Notes under the pieces: model-generated
Database searches by the model: none
What the model was told of the DNA's origin: nothing
What the model saw: only the letters and a program-made list of their open reading frames with translations
DNA from: Scytalidium lignicola
Taxonomy: Eukaryota > Ascomycota > Leotiomycetes
Length of the DNA: 17,364 nucleotides
Direction of reading: 5' to 3'
NCBI GenBank assembly: GCA_002812745.2
Contig: NCSJ02000560.1
Location: 1 to 17,364, forward strand
Part shown: positions 8,285 through 17,260 of the stretch, piece after piece
Position numbering within the stretch: the stretch's first letter is position 1
Layout: each line of letters starts with the position of its first letter
Made by a program: the position numbers and the translations under genes

Positions 8285-10444
8285 ATGTCCGATACCGATT
8301 CCTATGTATATTCTCCGTTAAAAAACGCATCGACTCAGTTCCGTCTCCTCAGAATTGTGTTTGATGTCAAAGTGGCGGTGGGCCACAAAGTAAATATCGA
8401 GCCCATATCCGGATCCCTATTGCCATATTATTTGTCAAGTTCGACTCTTCCTCGTGCAGAACGGTTAAAGCGAAGTGCTCGATTACCTCCGTTTACTGCC
8501 TTGTCCTATGTCTGGGGAGATACAACTCGATCACAACATATTTTTATCGATGGAAAAAAGCATGGCATCACCGAGAGTCTATATAGAGCAATTCGAGATC
8601 TACAAAGAGTTTCAGTTGGCAACTTCTATCTCTGGGCAGACGCAATTTGTATTAATCAAGATGATTCGGCTGAGAGATCGGCTCAGATCCTTCTAATGCG
8701 GGATATATATCACACTGCTTCGAATGTAGAGATATGGCTTGGTCCAAGCACAGATGATGGTCTAAGATGTATTAAGTTCATAGAAAAGCTTACGAACCCG
8801 TTTTATGACGATCAGGTCCGAGACGAAGGAGACGAAGAAAAGGAAGAAAGAGCTTTAGGGGCGTTTCTTAAGTCGGCAGCAGTAATTCTGAATTCCGGAA
8901 TTGCCGTCACTCAATTTATAGATCAAGCGCAGGATATAATAAAGTCTGGCGGGAGAGACAATCAAGTGACTATGAGTCTTGAACTAGATGATGACGAAAA
9001 GACAATCGCGAAACTCACAAAATGGAGCCCGTCAGATCGAAGGCTAAAGCTTGTTAGTAATGAAGACTTCGGCGAGATTGCTCGCTGGATTGACACTCTA
9101 TTGGTCCAAGATTGCCCTTGGTTTGAGAGGATGTGGGTGGTACAAGAATTGGCGACAGCATCTAGTGCTGAAATCCTATACGGAGGGAGGGAGGTAGAAT
9201 GGAACGAATTCCTCAAAGTGCTGTATTACCTCCACTACAAATGCAAGACACCTTTACCTAATATTGTCAAATTAACCATGTTGGAAAAGATCCGCGTGGG
9301 GTGGAATAAAAAGAAACGGTTACCATTACAAAGCTTAATTAGAGAGTGTCAGTATAGACGAGCGACGGATCCACGGGATAGAATTTATGCTCTTTTTGGT
9401 TTAATGGGAGATCGAATGAACGATCTTCTTCAGCCTGATTACAATAAGGATGTGAAAGAGGTGTATGCTCTTACCACTATCCATTTTATTCAGCAGACTG
9501 AATCACTTGATCCCATCTGTGGTTGGCAAACACAAGGACGCGAGGATCTACCCTCATGGATTCCAGACTATAGTCTTGACCAGAGTATTGCTGCTTCTCC
9601 ACTGGTACCAAAAGGTTGGCGCCCAAGCTTTTTTGCAGCTTCTGGATATGAAGAGAGAAAAAAATACAAGGTGGAAGATCCAATGGCAAAAAACCTGAGC
9701 AGTTTAGACACTATAGGTCTGATTATTGACTCAATAACTACTCTCTCAGACAACGTTCCTAAAGATGAATCATTCAATTTTATCGAATTGGTTTGGAGCT
9801 CCACATTAGCCACAGCGGGGGATATATTACAGCAAACTCCACAGGATCTAACTGCTTCCCTTGAGGTGATTTCCTCGATAGTAAATACTTACTTCGAATA
9901 TTGGGACCGGCTAAACTTAGCAGATTCTTACTCAGATCAAGATTTGCTTAAGATTGGATCGTTATCCGATTACATCGCACAGAATACACGCCTCCGAATT
10001 GAGACCGTAGGCGTTGATGTTCACCGCACACACGTTCTTAATAAATATCTTCATTCCTTACTCTGCGGGCGAATAACGGCAACAAAAAGGCTTAGTGATA
10101 GAGACATCGACACGATCTTGAGTTTGAAATTTCCGGAAAATGCCTCAGATGAATCTCAAAATAATGTAGTTGGTTTGATATGCAAGGCGTTCGAGAATGG
10201 GATGAGAGAGAGGAACTTGAGTATTACCAGCAAAGGATACATTGGTGCAGTCCCACAGGAAGCACAGAAGGGAGACTTGATATGCATTCTATTTGGATGT
10301 AGTGTTCCAGTGGTACTAAGGAGTGGGGATAATGATACATATAAACTTATTGGGGAGTGTTATTTACATGGCTTTATGGATGGAGAAGGGATTGTAATGG
10401 ATGAGAAGGGGCAATTGAAAGAGCAACATTTTATTTTAAATTAA
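8285..10444 (+). CDS. HET domain protein (heterokaryon incompatibility family), intronless, 719 aa
   Basis: HET proteins act in non-self recognition after hyphal fusion and in related immune-like cell-death responses. The three classical blocks are present: FTALSYVWGD (70-79), LWADAICINQDDSAERSAQI (116-135) followed by VEIWLGP, and WFERMWVVQELATASSAEIL (279-298). Downstream is TDPRDRIYALFGL (361-373) with the DY...VY pattern. The C-terminal HET-family module follows at 643-702 (SKGYIGAVP...GDLICILFGCSVP...YKLIGECYLHGFMDGE). An acidic insertion (about 177-240) separates blocks 2 and 3. The ATG at 8285 is the first in frame. There is no NACHT, ankyrin or WD40 domain, so this is the stand-alone HET plus C-terminal-module architecture. 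The gene is intact, with no RIP-like stops despite its neighbours. It is convergent with the DUF4246 gene, 52 bp apart. Which allele or partner it recognises cannot be told. Confidence 0.95.
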   Translation: MSDTDSYVYSPLKNASTQFRLLRIVFDVKVAVGHKVNIEPISGSLLPYYLSSSTLPRAERLKRSARLPPFTALSYVWGDTTRSQHIFIDGKKHGITESLYRAIRDLQRVSVGNFYLWADAICINQDDSAERSAQILLMRDIYHTASNVEIWLGPSTDDGLRCIKFIEKLTNPFYDDQVRDEGDEEKEERALGAFLKSAAVILNSGIAVTQFIDQAQDIIKSGGRDNQVTMSLELDDDEKTIAKLTKWSPSDRRLKLVSNEDFGEIARWIDTLLVQDCPWFERMWVVQELATASSAEILYGGREVEWNEFLKVLYYLHYKCKTPLPNIVKLTMLEKIRVGWNKKKRLPLQSLIRECQYRRATDPRDRIYALFGLMGDRMNDLLQPDYNKDVKEVYALTTIHFIQQTESLDPICGWQTQGREDLPSWIPDYSLDQSIAASPLVPKGWRPSFFAASGYEERKKYKVEDPMAKNLSSLDTIGLIIDSITTLSDNVPKDESFNFIELVWSSTLATAGDILQQTPQDLTASLEVISSIVNTYFEYWDRLNLADSYSDQDLLKIGSLSDYIAQNTRLRIETVGVDVHRTHVLNKYLHSLLCGRITATKRLSDRDIDTILSLKFPENASDESQNNVVGLICKAFENGMRERNLSITSKGYIGAVPQEAQKGDLICILFGCSVPVVLRSGDNDTYKLIGECYLHGFMDGEGIVMDEKGQLKEQHFILN

Positions 10445-10496
10445 TAATAGATATCAGGAGTTTGGTCTATGACTTAACCAGACACTGTTACCATAT

Positions 10497-12410
10497 CTAG
10501 TGTTCGCAGAATGAAAAAGTGTAAGACATCAGAACTTCTGTTTGGTGATCAACAAAAGCTCTCCTTTCATCCATGAGCTCGAGGCGCAGTGCTTTAGCTT
10601 CATCCATATGTATTGGAAAATTAACATCGTCCATTATTTTATTTTGGAGTTCTGGTGGGAGGCAGTTCAATGAATTTAGACGGCGGATCCCCTCTGACCA
10701 CCAGTGGTGTTGCTGAGGAGGCACATTTGCGGTAGATATGACATTGATTCGAGGATCAACAAGGAAGAGAGCTAGGATCTTTCGGTGACCAGGCTTAGTC
10801 GGATCGGCGAGTTCAAAGGCGCTGACTCGATGTTGGAAAACGTTTGGAAAAGTAAGTAGACGACCTTCTTTGCAGACCACATCTAAGACTTCTTGGACCT
10901 TTGGCCCATGTGGGTGACCTCCGTAGACATCTTCTAACCATTGGTGGTCATCTTGCTCAGAACCAAAACTATCATCTACATAACCGCTCGTTTGGCGGAA
11001 AGCTAGTCGACTTTCTGTGATATTTTCGCTGTCATAGTAATACAGTGCTGTAGCACAGATGTGTTCATTCTATATTGTGTTGAGTGTAAGCGATAGAATT
11101 TTTTTNAGATATCAAATTAAATATTACTTACCAATTGACCCTCGACATGCCATGACTCTCCATCATATTTGGGCTTCTCAGGAGTAAGATGAATATTAGC
11201 AAGTTTCACTATTACTTGTAGTCCTCTTTCCTTCGCCTCTGCTCGAAGATTCACCTCAGGTTGAGGAATTGGTGCATATTTACTTGGTTCGGGCAGAACA
11301 AGGATTCTATGTGTGCCGTCATCTGAAATCCTTTTCTTGTATCTTGGTGAATCATAATAGATGCGCTGTTTCCGTCTGAATCCCCTTTCCATGGGTCCCA
11401 GAGTGAAGTTCCATAGTGGAATTGCGTGGCTAATCACAGTTTCGATAAGATGGTATATCTCCTTATACTGTACCGGATGCAGGTTGTTAATATAGCTTAA
11501 TATTTTGCAATCTCCATCTGCATTTATTCCGACATCGCAAGGTAGCCACTGAAATTTATCACTGTACGGTCGCAGGCGTGGCCCCGGCAGTAATCCCCCA
11601 TAATCAGGTACTTCTGGCAATTGAGGGACTGATAAGACTTCTCCATGTCCAATGCGGGACAAGCAGTCGTCAAGACCAATCGTCTCATTCTTGAGAATTT
11701 TCGTGCAGCCATATACCAATGGGAATAGGGATGGATGAACCAGGTCGAGAACTTTTTCATCACTACCAGGGTGATAATCCTTCTCAGGAGTATCTTCCAG
11801 AGGACGTACTGCGATTTTGAACGCTTCTTTGATCTCTTCAGGCACAGCGGTATCTGCTTTGACAACACCACCATTATATGCTATCACAAACCCTCGTTTC
11901 TGGAAGATCCTGGCTTTGTCTTGGAGTTCTGCAATCACCCAGTTCATCATTGCTTTAGTGACATTGTTTCCGAGGGCTTCCTCCTTCCATCGGCTGGTTA
12001 TTGCGGTATCAAATACCTTTATGTCCATTAGAAAGCAGCAAGATATTTAGGGGTAAAGTTTTGAAAAATCACCTTAGAATCCCAGTTCGGCTTCTCTGTG
12101 ATATTTTCCATGATTCGAATCATATCGAGTTCACGAAGGGTAAGTAGGGGTAAACTAAAAATAAGGGTTAAAGATCCTAGATTCTCGATAATTTTCCAAA
12201 TCGTAAAGTTGCTGCATCGTACCTAACATGGCCATCCTCAATATCTAGGTCATTCACAGCTGTCGGAAATAAGTCCTGTCCCGAACCCTCGGGTTGATGT
12301 TCCGGATGTCCCTTAAGACAACTGTAGTTTACAGGCAGGTTAAACCCTGGAAGGTGGTGACGGCCATATTGTGACGGCGGAATTAATGCTGATTTCGCGA
12401 CGGGGGGCAT
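10497..12410 (-). CDS. DUF4246 family protein, four exons, 575 aa
   Basis: Exons are 12410-12223, 12154-12073, 12016-11132 and 11069-10497, 1728 nt in all and an exact frame. Introns of 68, 56 and 62 nt have borders GTACGA/TTTTAG, GTGATT/ATAAAG and GTAAGT/TATAG. Landmarks are LPGFNLPVNY near the start, ELDMIRIMENITEKPNWDSK across exon 2, KYDGESWHVEGQLNEHICAT (370s to 390s, across the third intron) and LTFPNVFQHRVSAFELADPT with GHRKILALFLVDP (457-491). The family has no assigned function. His380-x-Glu382, His465 and Arg481 sit as in Fe(II)/2-oxoglutarate oxygenase barrels, so an oxygenase role is my inference. The ATG at 12410 gives MPPVAKS; an upstream TTG in frame is ignored. The gene appears intact. 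One undetermined base (N) at 11106 falls in the third intron. Confidence 0.93.
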
Positions 12411-12770
12411 TTTAAGGACTTCTAGATGAAGACACAAATTATATAGAATAAAAAGAGAAGTGGAATGCTTTTGCCTTGAGGAATCCAAATTGACCTACCT
12501 TTGAATATATAATCCTACAACCTGTCAAGAATTGTTAGAGTTGTGGAGACTCTCCGCTCAGTGTGCTTTTGGATTCAGGCAGTGTTAGGCAGAAGTAGGC
12601 AACAACCCCTCTGCCTAGCAATTAGCGTATCTAAGCGAAACTATAGCCCCCTTTTAGGTAACTAACTAGGTGTCAGTGTCAGAGATGATGATGCTTATGT
12701 AATTGACGTTAGTCAATCGCAGTTGTAAGAGTTAACGGTTGGTTAAGTAAAGAGTTTTCCTGGTTTAACC
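12411..12770. other. Upstream region of the DUF4246 gene
   Basis: No gene. On the gene's strand TATATAGAAT lies near 12445 and TATATAAT-like sequence near 12510, candidate TATA elements. Otherwise I see no recognisable site or repeat before the transposon copy begins. Confidence 0.4.
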
Positions 12771-12773
12771 TTA

Positions 12774-12807
12774 TGAACCTGTTGATATAAGTCTGTATTT
12801 TCAGGGC
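12774..12807 (+). repeat. Left terminal inverted repeat of copy 2
   Basis: Pairs with 13982-14015 with three transition differences. Its first base is T where the other end has C, as C-to-T decay would give. Confidence 0.85.
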
Positions 12808-12829
12808 ACATTACAACAATGATATTTAA

Positions 12830-13938
12830 TTAATTTGCTATACTCTACTCATAATGCTTAATTAATTCATGAACCTAATAGCTTTGTTTATCTATTAATT
12901 CATTAATCCATTCCTGTGGTATTTCTTCTTATAGTTCTGTCATAACAGCTTGTATTTTAATTTCGTTTGTAGGCTGTTAATTTCGTCTGTGTAATGCTTG
13001 TTTAATCTTACGTTAGCATTTCTCAATTGGATTTATATCAAGACTTGTAAAAGGATGAGGAAATAAGGTAATATTATGATTTTTCCTTTATATAGCATAA
13101 AGGTTGTTAATTGATTTGTGGCCATAAGCAGAATTGTTATCTTCCATGAATTATGGTTATAATCCTTCTAAAAGTGTAATTTGCTTGAAAGTTCTTAAAA
13201 ACCCAATTATAACTTTCTCTAGGACTTGTTCTAAGTAGTTCTTTTGTATAAATGTGTTATTCTTCCTTGTGCTTGTTATAAATAATAATTGACTTTTATA
13301 ACTATATCTAATAACTTTAAATGCATGAACAAGAGTTGTATAGCCTTAGTATATTTAAAATTAAATATAATCAAGGTGAAATTGCTTTTCCTTTTTTTTG
13401 TGAAACTTTTTTCTTTGTATTTCTTGCCTTTAATTAAAAATGTTACTTTATCTAACTAAAAGATACTTTTCTATTTTAGTTACCAAAATATATATACTAA
13501 ACCTTAAATCTATCATATGTGAGCTTGTGCTTTTATGAGAAAAGGTTTTTGACATACTGTACAATGAAAATATCCAACTTCTTTGAGCTTATGCTTTAAT
13601 ATCTTAGGAGAGTAAGAGAGTTTTAATTTATTATGAAGTTGTATATAATTAAGAACTTAATGTTTATGTGATTCATTGATATATTTGATAATATCTCTGA
13701 CTTCTTGTTTATTCAAAGATTCATATAGTCGACTAGTTCTTGTAAGTCTAACATGTTCAGGGTAATCATAATGCAAAATCCAGTTAATTGTGTTTGTAGT
13801 TAAGGAATAATATTCAGCTAATTGTTATAAACCAATTTTAGCATATTTATACAATTGACGAATAGCTTCTTTATGCTTTATAGGTATTTCATAGCCTGGA
13901 AGATGCTCTGGCATTGGTAGAGTAGTAGGATTATCCAT
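12830..13938 (-). pseudogene. Heavily decayed transposase of the same family
   Basis: From the ATG at 13938 the reading MDNPTTLPMPEHLPGYEIP aligns with the copy 1 N-terminus (both then have KHKxAIxQLY and, later, YD-x-PEH-x-R-x-TRT). Numerous TAA and TAG codons and at least one frameshift follow; the span is 1109 nt against 1110 in copy 1. The catalytic region is still recognisable: FMEDNNSAYGHKS and HPFTSLDINPIEKC, then KIKQALHRRN and EEIPQEWINELIDKQ. Many stops sit where copy 1 has sense codons. The AT drift is consistent with RIP of repeated DNA. It is not functional. Confidence 0.88.
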
Positions 13939-13981
13939 AATTCATGATGTTTTAATTTTGTGTGAGTGCAAGGTTAAAATA

Positions 13982-14015
13982 GCCTTGAAAATACAGACTT
14001 ATATCAGCAGGTTCG
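13982..14015 (-). repeat. Right terminal inverted repeat of copy 2
   Basis: Reverse complement of 12774-12807 apart from three transitions; followed by TTA. Confidence 0.85.
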
Positions 14016-14018
14016 TTA

Positions 14019-15485
14019 TGTACTATTGTATACATCATCAAGTCTAACAACGAATAAAGTCTTTATGTTGAATATTACGGTAATTTTACTACATCATCAT
14101 TAACCTTATATACTTTACAATACTTACATAGTAGAATTTACTAGTACTAAGGCTTATTATAATTAGGGTTTACAGTTGTACACGTTGCATTTGTTACACG
14201 TGATACTTACGATTATTATCAATGTTCTATGGTAGTTGTTACAGCTGTGTTGTTATCTGTAAACCTGCATATAAAGACTTACCTTAACTTACATATTAAT
14301 TAAGCCTTTCTATGACTTTGAACTTGTATCATGTACTTTTCTACACTGTTGTAATCCAACACTCTGTACTATACAATTTCTATGTGTAATAACCTAGCTA
14401 ATGCGCTCTGACCTCTGACAGTCAGAATTGTAGGCAAAAGAGAAATCTCAATTGCTGATTGTTTGTACCTGTATGTATTTCTAACACTAGATCCAACCTG
14501 AATCCTCTGATACATGATTGATACCACGGCAAAGTATTATGAATATGGTAGCAGAGTAATAAAATGCTGTAATCCACCACTTGAGCTCACGAGAATCAAC
14601 AAGGAGAATGATTATTCCCAGAAATGGTGTTGAACATCATGAGTGCTTGCTGGGTAGAATTAAGGTTATTCTTGTCATTTCTCGCGTATCTGAAAACGTG
14701 CAGTCCAACTTCATTGTTATTGGCACCCATGAGGAAGGGCAGTAGTCACAAGAAGGAAGGAAGTGTTAGAATAGTAAAATTTATATCAATGTGCGTTGTC
14801 GATAAACTTATTTTATAAATTTACCGGACACCGCCCTTTCCGTATATTTAAAGAATACTGTTTGATTGTCTATTGTTGGTCCAAAAGCTAGAAATACAGT
14901 GGCTAGAATAGAACTGTAGGCGGGGGTCGTGCCCTCCATTAATTATTAAACTTGTCGCATTTCTAGGCCCTCAGCTCAATGCATGCGAGATTTAGTTCCA
15001 TCTAATGATGGAAGAAGGGTGACCGAATCTTCATCAGTACCGATGAATTTAGCTCAAACTTTCCTGGGCAAGTGGATTATGCGTCTCAGCTCCTCGAATC
15101 AGGATAAAATTGTCAACTTACGCAGAACTGTATTGAATAAACTACAATATGCGGGTTTGTATTTGCAAGGGCAACCTGTGCTTGGTTGCGTGTCGGATGA
15201 TAGATTCCTGGAAAGATTTATGATATAATGTAAGGGGGATAATGAGTGAATACGAATTCTTCTGGATTCAACGGAAGTTGCGATATTTGTCTGTATAAAA
15301 CACTATTCTGCTTATAGACATCAAACAAAATGTTAAGCTCTATCGTCAACAATTCATTGCCAACCATAGAGCCTCATTTAAGACAAACCTTAGATTAAGT
15401 GACAATCTCTTTTCATTCTTCCAGAGTGATGTAGTAATGTCCAGGTAGCGTTCAATTGGTGTAGTTGAGCATCTCAAAGCCGGCT
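14019..15485. other. Gene-poor spacer with one small unassigned ORF
   Basis: AT-rich to about 14400, then more mixed. A plus-strand ORF at 14983-15228 (ATG, 81 aa, starting MRDLVPSNDGRR) has no recognised family; it could be an exon or chance. A region at 14192-14391 begins TGTTAC and ends GTAATA, with ATATAAAG inside, faintly LTR-like but lacking a proper end or duplication. A single TTAGGG-like unit at about 14164 is not an array. No tRNA-like B box was found. Confidence 0.4.
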
Positions 15486-15698
15486 TTAAATAGGGGTATC
15501 ACGAACTAGCGCTTCTAATTCCTCTTGTGTCTTCCCCTTGTTCTCTGGCATGTACTTGAAGTCATTCACTTCCTACCCAAAATCGCCTCTCGGGCTATTT
15601 CCCATCTCGCCCCCAGCTTGCTCCGTCAATTCCTACTTCACCAGCTGTAGACTATCTCCCTCGCTTTCATTCTCTGCGAACTCAAAAACCCTATCCAT
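15486..15698 (-). pseudogene. Small broken ORF (70 codons) with two TAG stops
   Basis: One minus-strand frame runs from the ATG at 15698 (MDRVFEFAENESEGDS...) to the TAA at 15488-15486. It is interrupted only by TAG at 15635-15633 (codon 22) and at 15575-15573 (codon 42); each could be a former CAG. The C-terminus YMPENKGKTQEELEALVRD superficially resembles the tail of MFS sugar transporters, but the preceding residues are acidic and soluble with no membrane span, so I do not call it a transporter. Function unknown. The start overlaps the tandem duplication at 15696-15753. Confidence 0.35.
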
Positions 15699-15753
15699 AA
15701 TGGGCGGTTAGTGCCAGGCCTATTCATAATGAGCAGTTAGTGCCAGGCCTAAA
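15696..15753 (+). repeat. 29-bp tandem duplication (two units)
   Basis: Units 15696-15724 and 15725-15753 share CATAATG(G/A)GC(G/A)GTTAGTG and then CCAGGCCTA. The two internal differences are G/A transitions. A local duplication just at the start of the small broken ORF. Confidence 0.8.
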
Positions 15754-16046
15754 CAATATAGTTCAATGGATCTAGCCCTGACTCCAGGTTTTCTCACCGC
15801 CTTCACTACTTCAAGCAGGTAGTCTCCTCATTTTAGATCTTAATTTTTATTCTGCTTACCTTAATAAAGTTAATAATACAGTAAGATGATCATTCTAAGG
15901 ATATGCAAACGTATATATTGTGTTATAATAATATTTTTTATGTTTACTCTCATTTTATTGTATTCTTTTATAAAATCTTTCTTCTCTTTTGCTTATATCC
16001 TGAATATATTACTACTTTCTTTTTATTTTCACTCTTTATCTGTATA

Positions 16047-16232
16047 ATGGATTTCTTACAATATCATCTGACTTATAAAGTCCTTATTTGTACTTCTTGT
16101 GGATATACTCTTGTACTAAACACAATTAAAAGTTACTTATTGAATGTACATAAACAATTAACGTTGAAAGAAAGGAAGAGTTATCTTAGACTTGTTCAGA
16201 CAATGAACCTTGAAGACCTTGAGCTGATTTAG
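16047..16232 (+). pseudogene. DUF3505-like zinc-finger fragment
   Basis: The ATG at 16047 opens MDFLQYHLTYKVLICTSCGY, then a C-x2-C plus His pattern (LLNVHKQLTLKERKSYL) as in the N-terminal module of DUF3505 proteins, which in fungi often precede or accompany RecQ-like helicases. It stops at TAG after 61 codons. Weakly similar residues seem to continue in another frame with more stops, up to the LTR, so this is a decayed fragment. It is preceded by a T-rich stretch (15900-16045) without features. It is 8 kb from the helicase segment on the same strand, with unrelated genes between them. The assignment rests on motif shape only. Confidence 0.5.
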
Positions 16233-16428
16233 TAGTTGATTCTGCTCTTGAGTAACTTGTTAATCCTTTACCTTATGCTGTATTCTAATAGAATAACATA
16301 TTAATTTTATAGGTTATAACCTTATGTTTATTACAATGATTAGTCAATGAGAGAGCATTTAAAGGTGAAATATAACTAGACTTTTAACAAGAAGGGTAAT
16401 TAGCTAATTAAAGCATCTTAAGTAGTAT

Positions 16429-16760
16429 TGTTACGGATCCTACCGTCACAGCCTGATAGGCGTTGGAATAACGGCCTATGGAATGTCAGTGACCAACGGG
16501 CGTTGAGTCACGTGACTTATGCGTGTAGTATAGGGCGTATAGGGAGGTCTAGGGGCTATACTGGCTATACGGGGCTATACTCATCCTTCTATATAAGAAC
16601 ACGTTCTCTAAGCTTTAGTTAGGAACCTCGTGTTCAACCTAAGTTACAACTCTACAGTATACTTTACTACTTCATAAAACTTCAGTCAGCTTGTTCCACA
16701 GATAAACCTACAGAGTGACCAAGCCTACATCACGTGTCGGTGATTAGGGGTTCTGTAACA
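16429..16760 (+). mobile_element. Probable solo LTR of an LTR retrotransposon (332 bp)
   Basis: It starts TGTTACGGATCC and ends GGTTCTGTAACA, a TG...CA unit with TGTTAC/GTAACA inverted tips. Inside, three copies of GGCTATAC (16554, 16563, 16573) precede a TATA box, TATATAAG (16590-16597), as in a U3/R promoter. No primer-binding site follows and no polypurine tract precedes, so an internal region is not attached. Flanks (AGTAT and ATAGT) are not a clean target duplication, so the copy is old or rearranged. Orientation is taken from the TATA box. Confidence 0.65.
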
Positions 16761-16886
16761 ATAGTGTATAATACTTTACATACTATATAGTATATGTTGT
16801 TAAAGGTTTAACTGACAACAATCAAGAATGGTTTTCTTACTTTGAAAAGGTAATTCAGTGTAATTCAAGAAGTAGTTTACAGATTA

Positions 16887-17013
16887 TGTTGTGATATCCT
16901 AGTTGCCACCTTAGGCACCACGTTTCGCCTATTACACGTGACTTCCCTTTCTAGTAGTTAGCTTTACTTTACTGTACGTAGCTACTACCACACCACAATA
17001 TATTTGAGTAACC
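16887..17013 (+). repeat. Direct repeat, copy 1 of 3
   Basis: Starts TGTTGTGATATCCTAGTTGC, contains TTACACGTGACTTCC and CTGTACGTAGCTAC, and ends GAGTAACC. Nearly identical to the copy at 17129; the differences are mostly transitions. It may be the start of an LTR-type element (TG start). Confidence 0.85.
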
Positions 17014-17128
17014 CCGATTACGCAACCTCTTGCTATGCTTAATTCAACAGATTATATTCTTAATTAGCTTGCAAGCATAACTAATCGACGAGCTTACAAC
17101 TGTATAAGAGTGTTTTAAAGTTCAGATA

Positions 17129-17257
17129 TGTTGTGATGTCCTAGTTGCTACCTTAGGCACCACGTCTTGCCTATTACACGTGACTTCCCTTTCCTAGTAG
17201 TTAGCTTTGCTTTACTGTACGTAGCTACTACAATACTACAATATATTCTGAGTAACC
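17129..17257 (+). repeat. Direct repeat, copy 2 of 3
   Basis: Same unit as 16887-17013, ending TGAGTAACC; separated from copy 1 by a unique 115-bp stretch (17014-17128) and from copy 3 by only TCA. Confidence 0.85.
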
Positions 17258-17260
17258 TCA

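Larger units (their letters stand above)
12771..14018 (-). mobile_element. DDE transposon copy 2, RIP-decayed, with TTA flanks
   Basis: The element is 12774-14015 (1242 bp), with transposase on the minus strand. TIRs of about 34 bp start (T/C)GAACCTG(T/C)TGATATAAG and continue through GTCTGTATTTTCA. The two ends differ at three positions, all C/T or G/A transitions. TTA flanks both sides (12771-12773, 14016-14018). TIRs share CGA(A/G)CC at the tip and TAAGTCTGT further in with copy 1, and the proteins are homologous, so both belong to one family. It is very AT-rich. Confidence 0.88.

Noticed and set aside
14192..14391. Possible second LTR, TGTTAC...GTAATA with ATATAAAG inside
   Set aside because: The 3' end lacks CA, there is no target duplication and no similarity to the LTR at 16429 beyond the tips.
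14624..14818. 64-codon ORF
   Set aside because: No family resemblance, low-information composition and no supporting context.
15486..15560. C-terminal tail of an MFS sugar transporter (MPENKGKTQEEL)
   Set aside because: The same frame upstream is acidic and soluble with no membrane helix, so the match is probably coincidental.
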